From AWTP1-13 sp035762425 (GTDB lineage: Bacteria; Pseudomonadota; Alphaproteobacteria; Rhizobiales; Hyphomicrobiaceae), in the NCBI GenBank assembly GCA_035762425.1, contig DASTOW010000366.1, forward strand, positions 1 to 7,546: a stretch of 7,546 nucleotides of DNA, in the 5' to 3' direction. Positions 1 to 6,378 of the stretch are shown here, one piece after another (position 1 is the first letter of the stretch; every line of letters starts with the position of its first letter). Below the pieces are notes generated by a model that was not told the DNA's origin, ran no database searches, and saw nothing but the letters and a program-made list of their open reading frames with translations. Position numbers and translations under genes: made by a program.

Positions 1-1575
1 GGTGGCGTAGGAGTTGGCCGAGGGCAAGCTCGGGATCACCGACGAATCGACCACGCGCAGGGCGGCCAGGCCGCGCACTTTAAGGTCGGGGCTCACCACG
101 GCCATGCGATCATGCTCCGGCCCCATGCGGTTGCTGCCAGCAAAGTGGTAGATGGTCGAGCCGTTGCGGCGGGCGAAGTCAAGAAACTCGTCGTCAGTGA
201 CAACCTTTGGTCCCGGCACTTCTTCGCGCTCGATGAAGTAGCTGAGCTGCGGGGTGGCGAGGAACTTGCGCACCATTTTCAGGCCCGCCACCAGCACACG
301 CTGGTCGACGGACGAGGAGAGGTAGTTCGGCTGGATGACGGGCGGGTCGAACGGATTGCTGCTGCGCGCCCGCACGTAGCCGCGGCTCTGCGGGCGGTGC
401 GGCCAGACGCCAAGCGACATGCCGGGGAAGTCTTCGAGCACGCCGAACTGCCCGGTCTTGAAGCTGATCGGCGTCAGCACGAACTGCAAGTCCGGCCGGT
501 CGAGCACCTCGTCTGATTTCCAGAACACGTAGGCGATCGAGGCGCTCAAGCCGACGATGCTGGGGCGACCCGTCAGCCACTTGAGGATCTCCCAGCCGAG
601 GTAGGGCCATCGGGATAGGTCGTTGGCGGTCTTGCTGTTGCGGACGCGGGCAACGCCGCGTGCGCCGTAGTGGTCGTGCAGGTTCTCGCCGACACCGGGC
701 AGCTCGTGCAGCACCTCGATACCAAGGTCGCCCAGCACGCCAGCAGGACCGATGCCGGACAGGTGCATCAGCTTGGGACTGTTCAGCGGCCCCGCGCAGA
801 CGATCACCTCGCGGCGGGCGCGCACGGTGTGCTGGACCGATGCCTTGCCGACCGGCAAGTAGGCGACGCCGACTGCGCGCTTGCCCTCGAGCAGGATGCG
901 CGAGGCGTGCGCGCCGACGCGCACATCGAGGTTGCCACGGCGGGTGGCGGGCCGCAGGAAGGCGCGTGCGGAGCTGACACGCCAGCCGTTCTCGATCAGC
1001 CGCTGCATGTAGCCGACGCCGGCCTGCGAGGCGCCGTTGTAGTCGGGGTTGCGCGGAATGCCGAGCGCCGCCACTCCGTCGATGAAGGCTTCCACCAACG
1101 GCTTGCGCCAGTCGGTGTCCGTGACGGGGAGCAGACCGTCGCGGCCGCGGTATTGGCTGTCGACGCCGCCGATGCGGCGCTCCGAGCGCTTGAAGTAGGG
1201 TAGGATGTCGGCGTAGCTCCAGCCGCGGTTGCCGGCCTGCGCCCAGGCGTCGAAGTCGGTGGCGTGCCCGCGATTGTAGATCATGCCGTTGATGGCGCTC
1301 GAACCGCCGAGGGTGCGGCCCTGCGGGACGTAGACGGCGCGGTCGGCCGAGCCGGGGCTGGGCTCGGTGTGAAACTGCCAGGTGATGCGCGGATTGAACA
1401 GGATCTTGATGACGCCGCCCGGAATGCGGATCATCGGGTCGGAATCCCTGGGCCCGGCCTCGAGCAGGCAAACGGAAACGGCGGGGTCTTCGGTGAGGCG
1501 ATTGGCGAGCACGCAGCCGGCGGGGCCTGCACCCACGATCACGTAGTCGAACTCGTCAGGGTTCGTCCCAACCAT
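1..1575 (-). CDS. GMC-family FAD-dependent alcohol dehydrogenase (choline dehydrogenase-like), 3' end cut by window edge
   Basis: The frame is open for all 525 visible codons and runs off the left edge without a stop. The N-terminus has the FAD-binding GAGPAG at residues 15-20 and the ADP-ribose-binding Glu39 of LLEAG. GMC signature 1 (GRTLGGSSAINGM) spans 86-98 and signature 2 (GPLNSPKLMHLSGIG) spans 262-276. The likely catalytic pair is His477 (in YHFAGSNRMGP) and Asn521 (in SANSYAT), 44 residues apart as in choline oxidase. Family members run about 530-560 residues, so only a short C-terminus is missing. The ATG is fixed by an in-frame stop five codons upstream and follows a GAGGA at 9 bases. 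The family oxidises primary or secondary alcohols to carbonyls with FAD; the sequence context around signature 1 resembles AlkJ/polyethylene-glycol dehydrogenase types more than BetA. The substrate is not predictable. No signal peptide is seen, so it is probably cytoplasmic or peripherally membrane-bound. It is transcribed divergently from SDR1. Confidence 0.95.
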   Translation of the reverse strand, partial: MVGTNPDEFDYVIVGAGPAGCVLANRLTEDPAVSVCLLEAGPRDSDPMIRIPGGVIKILFNPRITWQFHTEPSPGSADRAVYVPQGRTLGGSSAINGMIYNRGHATDFDAWAQAGNRGWSYADILPYFKRSERRIGGVDSQYRGRDGLLPVTDTDWRKPLVEAFIDGVAALGIPRNPDYNGASQAGVGYMQRLIENGWRVSSARAFLRPATRRGNLDVRVGAHASRILLEGKRAVGVAYLPVGKASVQHTVRARREVIVCAGPLNSPKLMHLSGIGPAGVLGDLGIEVLHELPGVGENLHDHYGARGVARVRNSKTANDLSRWPYLGWEILKWLTGRPSIVGLSASIAYVFWKSDEVLDRPDLQFVLTPISFKTGQFGVLEDFPGMSLGVWPHRPQSRGYVRARSSNPFDPPVIQPNYLSSSVDQRVLVAGLKMVRKFLATPQLSYFIEREEVPGPKVVTDDEFLDFARRNGSTIYHFAGSNRMGPEHDRMAVVSPDLKVRGLAALRVVDSSVIPSLPSANSYAT

Positions 1576-1636
1576 GCCCGCGTTTCCTCACCCAAGATGC
1601 CGTGCATCAATTCTCATAATCCAAAATACAATCCGG

Positions 1637-1670
1637 CGATTTGACAATCACGCCATGGATTGGTCAATCG
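1637..1670. promoter_or_regulatory. Imperfect inverted repeat, candidate operator for the GMC gene
   Basis: The left arm CGATTTGACAATC (1637-1649) and right arm GATTGGTCAATCG (1658-1670) surround an 8-base centre; the inner CAATC/GATTG is perfect and the outer parts pair with a one-base offset. The repeat overlaps the candidate -35 and -10 of the minus-strand promoter, so a bound protein would be placed to repress or control the GMC gene. Dyads of this size are typical of dimeric regulators such as GntR, MarR or TetR proteins, but no family can be assigned from the site alone. Confidence 0.35.
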
Positions 1671-1805
1671 CGGCACCGTCGCGGGCGGACGCATGATGCG
1701 CCCAACGCTGTATGAGGATGCGATAAGGCTCTATATGAAAAGGAGTTTTTCCAGATCCCCGGCGCGCCATCGACCTGGGTGCCAGCATTGACCCCGGTCG
1801 ACCCG

Positions 1806-1828
1806 TCACATAGTCTGTCACCATGTGA
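1806..1828. promoter_or_regulatory. Inverted repeat TCACAT-N11-ATGTGA, candidate activator site for SDR1
   Basis: Perfect 6-base arms (1806-1811 and 1823-1828) are separated by 11 bases. The centre lies about 40 bases before the transcription start that the TATAAA at 1844-1849 would give, and no good -35 hexamer is seen at the proper distance. That is the arrangement expected for an activator-dependent promoter. The arms are in the opposite order to the CRP consensus (TGTGA-N6-TCACA), so it is not a CRP site. Chance occurrence cannot be excluded. Confidence 0.3.
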
Positions 1829-1843
1829 GCTTGGAAGCGACAA

Positions 1844-1849
1844 TATAAA
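1844..1849 (+). promoter_or_regulatory. Candidate -10 element (TATAAA) of the SDR1 promoter
   Basis: TATAAA matches the sigma-70 -10 consensus at five of six positions in an otherwise GC-rich genome. It lies 51 bases before the SDR1 start codon, giving a plausible leader of about 45 bases. No matching -35 is visible 16-18 bases upstream, where the inverted repeat at 1806-1828 sits instead. Confidence 0.3.
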
Positions 1850-1900
1850 AAATCAGCTTCGCTCAACCTTGGAGCGATGGTCATGTGGGGAGGCTGAAGC

Positions 1901-2656
1901 ATGGGCCGTTTGCACGGCAAGGTCGCCTTTATCACCGGCGGCGCCTCGGGAATTGGACGTGCCGCCGCCAAGCTGTTCGCCGCCGAAGGCGCCGGGGTGG
2001 CCATCTTCGACATCCTGCAAGAGGCCGCCGAGAGCGCGGCGCACGAGGCCTCGCCGAGCGGCGACAAGGTCATAGCCATCAAGACGGACGTCACCGACCC
2101 CGACAGCATGCAGGGGGCGGTCGAGGCAACCGTGCGCCACTTCGGCAAGCTCAACGTGGTCTACAACAACGCCGGCGGCTCGACCAAGCGTGATGCCACG
2201 GCGGTAGACGTACCGCTGGACGAATTCTGGCGGGCCATCAAGCTCGATCTGTTCGGCACATTCCTCGGCTGCCGCTTCGGCATTCCCGAGCTGATCAAGG
2301 CGGGCGGCGGCTCGGTGGTCAATACCACCTCGAACGTGGCGCTGATGGGATTTCCGGGTCGCGACTCCTATACGGCGGCGAAAGGCGGCATCAGCGCCAT
2401 CACGCGCTCGCTGGCGGTCGCCTACGCGCCGCACAAGATCCGCGTCAACGCGATTGCGCCGGCCACCACCCGCACCGAGCGCGCGCTCAAGATGATGGGC
2501 GGCGACGACACGGTCGCAAGGATCACGCACAGCCAGCTGCTCGGCATCGGCGAGCCGGTCGATATCGCGCACGCCGCCCTGTACCTCGCTAGCGACGAAT
2601 CGCGCATGACCACGGGATCGATCCTGATGGCCGACAGCGGCACGACCATTTCCTAA
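1901..2656 (+). CDS. Classical short-chain dehydrogenase/reductase (SDR1)
   Basis: This is a 251-residue single-domain Rossmann enzyme, the usual length for classical SDRs. The cofactor motif TGGASGIG is at residues 12-19, and Asp37 at the end of the second strand predicts NAD(H) rather than NADP(H). NNAG is at 89-92, the catalytic Ser144 lies 13 residues before Tyr157, and YxxxK is complete with Lys161. The tetrad Asn, normally in an xNLxGxF motif, is Asp116 here (KLDLFGTF). The C-terminus reads MADSGTTIS in place of the common DGG motif. The ATG follows GGGGAGG at 7 bases. The reaction is an alcohol/carbonyl interconversion in the cytoplasm; the substrate is unknown. It heads a probable two-gene unit with the binding protein 79 bases downstream and is divergent from the GMC dehydrogenase, so the two could act on successive alcohol groups of one compound (inference). 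Confidence 0.93.
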   Translation: MGRLHGKVAFITGGASGIGRAAAKLFAAEGAGVAIFDILQEAAESAAHEASPSGDKVIAIKTDVTDPDSMQGAVEATVRHFGKLNVVYNNAGGSTKRDATAVDVPLDEFWRAIKLDLFGTFLGCRFGIPELIKAGGGSVVNTTSNVALMGFPGRDSYTAAKGGISAITRSLAVAYAPHKIRVNAIAPATTRTERALKMMGGDDTVARITHSQLLGIGEPVDIAHAALYLASDESRMTTGSILMADSGTTIS

Positions 2657-2659
2657 AGT

Positions 2660-2708
2660 CCGGCGTCGCCGGGCAGGAGGAAATCAAGGCGGTCCACACC
2701 GACCCGCC
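2660..2708 (+). other. Two short hairpins in the SDR1-binding protein gap
   Basis: Just after the SDR1 stop, CCGGC (2660-2664) pairs with GCCGG (2668-2672) around a 3-base loop. Next, GGCGGTC (2688-2694) pairs with GACCCGCC (2701-2708) around 6 bases, with one bulged C. Neither is followed by a T-run, so these are not intrinsic terminators; they could be RNA-processing or partial-termination points that set the ratio between the enzyme and the binding protein. Small GC-rich hairpins are common by chance at this base composition. Confidence 0.25.
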
Positions 2709-2718
2709 GCGAACAAGC

Positions 2719-2725
2719 AAGGAGG
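2719..2725 (+). promoter_or_regulatory. Strong ribosome binding site of the solute-binding protein gene
   Basis: AAGGAGG, a near-perfect anti-Shine-Dalgarno match, lies 10 bases before the ATG at 2736. It supports that start and suggests high expression, as usual for binding proteins. The same AGGAGGAAA string also occurs at 2675-2683 without a usable start codon after it. Confidence 0.7.
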
Positions 2726-2735
2726 AAACCGGAAA

Positions 2736-3953
2736 ATGATACGCACCGCACGACGCTTTGCGCACGCGGCCCTGCCGGCGCTCGCCCTATGGTTCGGCGG
2801 CAGTGCGCCGACGCTCGCCCAGGACGGCGTGATCCGCATCGGCATCACGTTCCGCATGGTGGTCGAAAACGGCCTCAAGTACGGCCAGATGGCCAAGGAC
2901 GAACTCGAGGCGGTGAATGCCGCCGGCGGCATCAATGGCAAGAAGGTCGAGGTCTTCCTGCTCGACGATGAGTGCAAGCCCGACAAGGGCGTGGCCAACG
3001 TCAACCGGCTCATTCACCAGAACAAGGTGCACGTGGTGCTGGGCTCGACCTGCAGTTCGGTGTCGATGCCGATGGTCGACGTAACGGCCAAGGAAGAGGT
3101 GCCGCAGCTCGTCACCTCGTCGACCAACACCAGCATCACGCGCAAGAACAGCAACTGGGTTTTCCGTACGGCAATCTCCGAGCGGTTCTTCGTGGCCCTG
3201 CCGGCCAAATACATGTCCGAGAACGCGGGCAAGAAGGTCGCCTACCTCTATACGACCGATGGCGCGGGCCTCGCGTTTGCCAAGGAATACATGGGCTACA
3301 TGAAGAAGAACTATAATGTGGACCCAGTGTATGACGCGCAGATGCAAGAGACCGACCTCGATTTCCGCGCCCATCTGTTGAAGATCAAGTCGCTGAACCC
3401 CGAGGTGCTCGCGATCGGCGGCCAGCACGACGCCTTGGCCCGCATCCTGCAGCAGGCGCTGGAAATCGGCATCTCCAGCAAGATTCCTCGCGTGGCGAGC
3501 TCTGCCGCGTCGAATGCACCGGTGCCAGAGCTCGCCGGTGACGCCGTCAAGGGCCTGGTGTTCGGCGCGGCCTTCAACTGCACCGACGAGCGCCCTGCCG
3601 CGCAAGCTTTCGTCAAGCTTACGCGCGAGAAGTACGCCATTCGCTGCCCAGACCACGATGTCAGTCAGGCCTTTGAGTCCGCGCAGCTCCTGAAGCTGGC
3701 GCTGAGCCGCGCCAAGCTCGAGCTGAGCGAAGCGTCTTTGAAGGCCGACCGGGTCGCCATCCGCGATGCCCTCGCCAGCATCAAGGATTACCAGGGGCTG
3801 GCTGCGGGGCCGATCAACTTCTGCATCGACCCGACGCCGCAGTGCCGCGATGGCAACCGCACCGGCATCCTGGTCGAGTACACCAAGGGCGGCAAAGACT
3901 ATCAAACCAAGGTGTTGGCCCGTGTTGGCTTCGACGCCGACTTCGGCCTCTGA
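2736..3953 (+). CDS. Periplasmic LivJ/LivK-type (Peripla_BP_6) ABC solute-binding protein
   Basis: This 405-residue protein begins with a Sec signal peptide: basic MIRTARR, a hydrophobic core, and a probable cleavage after the TLA at residues 26-28. The mature part starts VIRIGITF, the typical first strand of type I periplasmic binding proteins of the branched-chain amino acid family. NAAGGINGKKVEV (61-73), a GSTCSS loop (103-108) and the TSSTNTS segment (127-133) correspond to the ligand-binding strand-loop regions of the first lobe. Six cysteines fall in three close pairs (80/106, 282/304, 363/370); the first matches the disulfide position known in LivJ, and all would be oxidised in the periplasm. 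Relatives bind amino acids, amides, aromatic acids or other small organic acids; the ligand is not deducible. No LivHMGF permease or ATPase genes are in the window, so it must work with one encoded elsewhere. Likely co-transcribed with SDR1. Confidence 0.95.
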   Translation: MIRTARRFAHAALPALALWFGGSAPTLAQDGVIRIGITFRMVVENGLKYGQMAKDELEAVNAAGGINGKKVEVFLLDDECKPDKGVANVNRLIHQNKVHVVLGSTCSSVSMPMVDVTAKEEVPQLVTSSTNTSITRKNSNWVFRTAISERFFVALPAKYMSENAGKKVAYLYTTDGAGLAFAKEYMGYMKKNYNVDPVYDAQMQETDLDFRAHLLKIKSLNPEVLAIGGQHDALARILQQALEIGISSKIPRVASSAASNAPVPELAGDAVKGLVFGAAFNCTDERPAAQAFVKLTREKYAIRCPDHDVSQAFESAQLLKLALSRAKLELSEASLKADRVAIRDALASIKDYQGLAAGPINFCIDPTPQCRDGNRTGILVEYTKGGKDYQTKVLARVGFDADFGL

Positions 3954-3964
3954 CTGCTAGGCTG

Positions 3965-4011
3965 CGCTGGCGATGTTGGGTTGGCGCTGTGCCGACCGGA
4001 CATCGCTGGCG
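3965..4011 (+). terminator. Long 3' hairpin after the binding-protein gene, no T-run
   Basis: Positions 3965-3985 pair with 3991-4011 around the 5-base loop GCTGT. Of 21 pairs, 16 are Watson-Crick, four are G-T wobbles and one is a G-G mismatch (3978/3998). The structure starts 11 bases after the stop codon. It lacks a following T-run on either strand, so it is more likely an RNA 3'-end stabiliser or a Rho-linked end than a classic intrinsic terminator. The wobbles, all of the T-in-left-arm or T-in-right-arm kind, still leave pairing partly possible on the other strand. Confidence 0.5.
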
Positions 4012-4111
4012 GGGCGCGCGCCGGGCCCGCATGTCCAGGCAATCCACGATAACCCCTGCGCAACCAGCGCGCCGGGATCCAGGTGCCGATCAGCACACGC
4101 AGCGCTGCCGC

Positions 4112-4132
4112 CCCGTGCTGCCTTTGCACGGG
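4112..4132. terminator. Perfect 7-bp hairpin in the convergent gap
   Basis: CCCGTGC (4112-4118) pairs exactly with GCACGGG (4126-4132) around a 7-base loop. It lies 37 bases beyond the stop codon of the MmgE/PrpD gene and 158 beyond the binding-protein stop. There is no T-run on either strand. A smaller 5-bp hairpin (CCCGC 4164-4168, GCGGG 4173-4177) has the MmgE/PrpD stop codon in its loop. One or both may mark the 3' end of the minus-strand operon. Confidence 0.35.
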
Positions 4133-4169
4133 ACAAGGCGAGCAATAGCGACACGGACCGTCACCCGCC

Positions 4170-5537
4170 TTAGCGGGGCGCAACCAGCAGCCGGGTGAAG
4201 TCGCGCACATCGGCCAGCGATGGCAGTTGCCAGGCGGTGGCGATGATCCGCTCGATGTCGCAGCCGGCGCCGCCGAACGCAGCCAGATCGCGCACCTTGG
4301 CCTCGATGTCGGCATCCGACATCGGGTTCTCGAGACTGCCGCGCGGCTTGAGGCTCTGGCTGCGCAGCTCGCGACCCTGCCGGGTCTTGATGATCACCTC
4401 GGCCGACAACGGCTTGGCGTCGGCCGCCAGTTCCGCCGTCACCTTCGCCCGCAACGCCTTGACGTCCTCGCGCGATACCATCGGCTCGCTGTATTGCAAG
4501 ACGCCGACCGCGCCGTCGATCAAGGCCACGGCGACGCTATGCTGGAGGCTGACCTTGGCATCACGCTCATTGGCGACCTGGGGCCGGTTGGCGCGGGCCA
4601 GCAGCAGGGCGTTGCCGCGCACCGTTACTCGTTCGACGTCAGCGGCGGACAGCGCGTGCGCGTTGTGCAACGCAAGCGTGGCGTCGATCACGGAATTGAG
4701 CACCACCCCGCACGGATAGGGCTTGTAGGTGTTGCCTAGCAGCTCCCAGCGTGTGCCGAGTTCCCCGGTCAGCTCGGCAAGATCGGCGGGATCGCCGGCC
4801 GCCCTGGCAAAGCCCAGCGGACCCTCGATGGCGCGCGGCGCAGCCGTGTAGCCCTTGCCTGACAGGATGGCTGCAAACAGTCCGTTGCGGGCCGCATTGC
4901 CGATGCCGACGTTCTTGGCGCCCGTTGGCAGGTTCTCGACGATGCCCGACGCCTGGCTGGCGGCGATGCCGAGCGCGTGCGCGATCTGCCCGGCGTCGAG
5001 ACCAAGCAAGCGGGCGCTGGCGGCTGCGGCGCCAAAGATCCCACACGTCGCCGTGATGTGCCAGCCGCGCGCATAGTGGCCGGGCGTGATGGAATTGCCG
5101 ACGCGGCAGGCCACATCGACGCCGAGCGCGAACGCATGCAGCAGCTGCTTGCCGGAAACCTGGCGCTGCTCGGCCAGCGCCAGGATCGGTGGCAACACCG
5201 GTGCGGTCGGGTGGATGACGGTCCGCTGATGCGTGTCGTCGAATTCGAGCGTATTGCCGGCCACCGCATTGACCAGTGCCGCATTCAGGATGTCGAGCCG
5301 ATGTGCGTGACCGATCAACACCGCGTCGGGCGTGCCCGACAGCGGTCGCAGCACCTCGATAAGCTGCGCCACGCTAGGGTCGCGCCGTCCACCAAGGCAG
5401 GTGCCGACGAAATTGAGGATCGAGCGCTGCGCCTCGCGCGTGACCGCGGCGGGCACGTCGGCAAAGGCTGACCGCGCGATGAATGCGCCGAGCACGGCCG
5501 CCGCCGGTTGCCCCGAACATGTCCCGGCTTGCGCCAT
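4170..5537 (-). CDS. MmgE/PrpD-family protein (2-methylcitrate dehydratase / cis-aconitate decarboxylase superfamily)
   Basis: This 455-residue protein has the full family length. FDDTH (99-103) followed by HP (109-110), GWHITATCG with His160, and GAKNVGIGNAA with Lys208 align with active-site segments of the family, including IRG1 cis-aconitate decarboxylase. KPYPCG (272-277) is also clear, but the family's usual His shortly after it is Asn281 (VVLNSVIDA). Known members dehydrate 2-methylcitrate, decarboxylate cis-aconitate or epimerise iminodisuccinate, all on polycarboxylates. No prpB, prpC, acnD or prpF is nearby, so a role in propionate breakdown is not supported. It is cytoplasmic, with no signal peptide. 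It is the last gene of the minus-strand operon, 28 bases after SDR2, with a modest GGCAGGA ribosome binding site. The likely job is a dehydration, decarboxylation or isomerisation step on the imported compound; the exact reaction is unknown. Confidence 0.92.
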   Translation of the reverse strand: MAQAGTCSGQPAAAVLGAFIARSAFADVPAAVTREAQRSILNFVGTCLGGRRDPSVAQLIEVLRPLSGTPDAVLIGHAHRLDILNAALVNAVAGNTLEFDDTHQRTVIHPTAPVLPPILALAEQRQVSGKQLLHAFALGVDVACRVGNSITPGHYARGWHITATCGIFGAAAASARLLGLDAGQIAHALGIAASQASGIVENLPTGAKNVGIGNAARNGLFAAILSGKGYTAAPRAIEGPLGFARAAGDPADLAELTGELGTRWELLGNTYKPYPCGVVLNSVIDATLALHNAHALSAADVERVTVRGNALLLARANRPQVANERDAKVSLQHSVAVALIDGAVGVLQYSEPMVSREDVKALRAKVTAELAADAKPLSAEVIIKTRQGRELRSQSLKPRGSLENPMSDADIEAKVRDLAAFGGAGCDIERIIATAWQLPSLADVRDFTRLLVAPR

Positions 5538-5565
5538 CGGTCCTGCCTCGCTCGCTCAGCCGCGC

Positions 5566-6372
5566 TCAGACCGACAGCCAGCCACCGTCCATGGCAATCG
5601 GATTGCCGGTCATCTCGCTCGCCGCATCGCTGCACAGGAACACGATCAGCTGCGCCACCTTGGCTGCGGTCACGAAGCGGCCGGACGGCTGTCTGGTCTT
5701 CAGAAATTCACGCGCCGCCACGTCCCAGTCGAGCTTGTCGCGGACCATGCGCTCGCGCACCTGGCGCTCGGCGTGCGGCGTCAGGATCGATCCGGGCGCC
5801 ACCGCGTTGCAGGTAATATTGTCGTGCATGGCCTCCAGCGCCACCGCCTTGGTCAGGCCAACCAGCCCATGCTTGCTGGCCACGTAGTCGCCGCGGCCGA
5901 CGGTGCCGGTCAGTCCCCAGTTGGACGCAAGGTTGATGATGCGCCCCCACTTCCTGGACCTCATGCCGGGCAGCGTCAGCTTGATGAGATGGAACGGCGC
6001 GGACAGGTTGACGGCCAGCGCGCGATCCCAGTCCTCCTTCGACATCGTATCGATGTGGCTGAAGTTGCGCGTCACGGCATTGTTGACCAGGACGTCGACC
6101 GAGCCGAGCTCCTTCTCGGTCGCCCGCACCATGTCCTCGATCTGTGCGACATCGGCGAGATCGGCCGGGTGGAATGCAACGGCAACGCCGGTGCTGCGCG
6201 CCAGCTCAGCGGCCTTGGCGTCGCCGGCGCCGGGCGCCTCGAGCCCATTCAGCATGACCTTGCAGCCCTGCTGCGCCAATGCGGTGGCAATTGCCAGCCC
6301 GACGCTGCCGGTCGAGCCGGTCACCAGCGCCGTGCGTCCGGCCAGCCCGGCGTTGGTAGCTTGGTTGCTCAC
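5566..6372 (-). CDS. Short-chain dehydrogenase/reductase resembling 3-hydroxybutyrate dehydrogenases (SDR2), GTG start
   Basis: This 268-residue classical-type SDR has the complete catalytic tetrad Asn122, Ser150, Tyr163 and Lys167. The cofactor motif is TGSTGSVG (18-25), so the second glycine of TGxxxGxG (residue 23) is Ser, with a Gly one place earlier. The usual NNAG is NNAV (97-100). VMLNG (39-43) after the second strand recalls 3-hydroxybutyrate dehydrogenases and fits NAD use. The end, TGNPIAMDGGWLSV, is typical. The start is GTG, chosen because AAGGAG (minus-strand 6384-6379) lies 6 bases before it and no ATG is placed as well. It is 38 bases after the permease stop and 28 before the MmgE/PrpD start, so the three are almost surely one transcript. 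Substrate unknown; a hydroxy acid or its keto form is plausible. It is clearly different from SDR1 (different cofactor and NNAx motifs, longer N-terminus). Confidence 0.92.
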   Translation of the reverse strand: MSNQATNAGLAGRTALVTGSTGSVGLAIATALAQQGCKVMLNGLEAPGAGDAKAAELARSTGVAVAFHPADLADVAQIEDMVRATEKELGSVDVLVNNAVTRNFSHIDTMSKEDWDRALAVNLSAPFHLIKLTLPGMRSRKWGRIINLASNWGLTGTVGRGDYVASKHGLVGLTKAVALEAMHDNITCNAVAPGSILTPHAERQVRERMVRDKLDWDVAAREFLKTRQPSGRFVTAAKVAQLIVFLCSDAASEMTGNPIAMDGGWLSV

Positions 6373-6378
6373 GATGCA

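Larger units (their letters stand above)
1576..1900. promoter_or_regulatory. Divergent intergenic region between the GMC dehydrogenase and SDR1
   Basis: This is the only gene-free stretch over 300 bases. It is clearly more AT-rich than its flanks and must hold the promoters of both divergent units. It contains two inverted repeats (listed separately), a TATAAA at 1844-1849 facing SDR1, and on the minus strand a TTGACC/TCAAAT pair spaced 17 bases (1667-1662 and 1644-1639) facing the GMC gene. A 6-bp hairpin (TCGCTC 1859-1864, GAGCGA 1872-1877) lies just ahead of the SDR1 ribosome binding site and would fall in its leader. I see no tRNA, no convincing small gene and no mobile-element end. No regulator gene is in the window to pair with these sites. 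Confidence 0.6.

Noticed and set aside
194..1471. Long minus-strand open frame of 425 codons overlapping the GMC gene in another frame
   Set aside because: Its product is Arg/Pro/His-rich low-complexity sequence without domains, while the frame at 1-1575 carries all GMC motifs. It is a GC-driven shadow.
1..1575. Identification of the GMC gene as betA choline dehydrogenase
   Set aside because: Sequence around signature 1 (VPQGRTLGGSSAINGMIYNR) is unlike BetA, and no betB or betI is adjacent.
1693..1791. Possible 32-codon leader peptide in the divergent region (ATGATG at 1693)
   Set aside because: No ribosome binding site before it, no recognisable sequence, and it lies upstream of the likely SDR1 promoter.
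1648..2154. 168-codon minus-strand frame reaching from SDR1 into the divergent region
   Set aside because: Mostly antisense to SDR1, no recognisable motif and no good ribosome binding site; it would also run through both inverted repeats.
2683..2739. Possible 18-codon peptide starting at ATC after AGGAGG and ending in a TGA that overlaps the binding-protein ATG
   Set aside because: ATC is a very rare start and is only 2 bases from the ribosome binding site, too close for normal initiation.
2787..3905. 372-codon open frame antisense to the binding-protein gene
   Set aside because: No recognisable domain, biased composition, and it lies wholly opposite a well-supported gene. Long antisense frames are expected at this GC content.
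3954..4169. Open frames of 65-137 codons through the convergent gap, considered as a small gene or gene remnant
   Set aside because: No convincing start signal or domain in any frame; the stretch is dominated by hairpins and GC-rich repeats.
4170..5537. Identification of the MmgE/PrpD gene as prpD of the methylcitrate cycle
   Set aside because: No prpB, prpC, acnD, prpF or prpR neighbours, and Asn281 departs from the usual active-site His; only the superfamily can be assigned.
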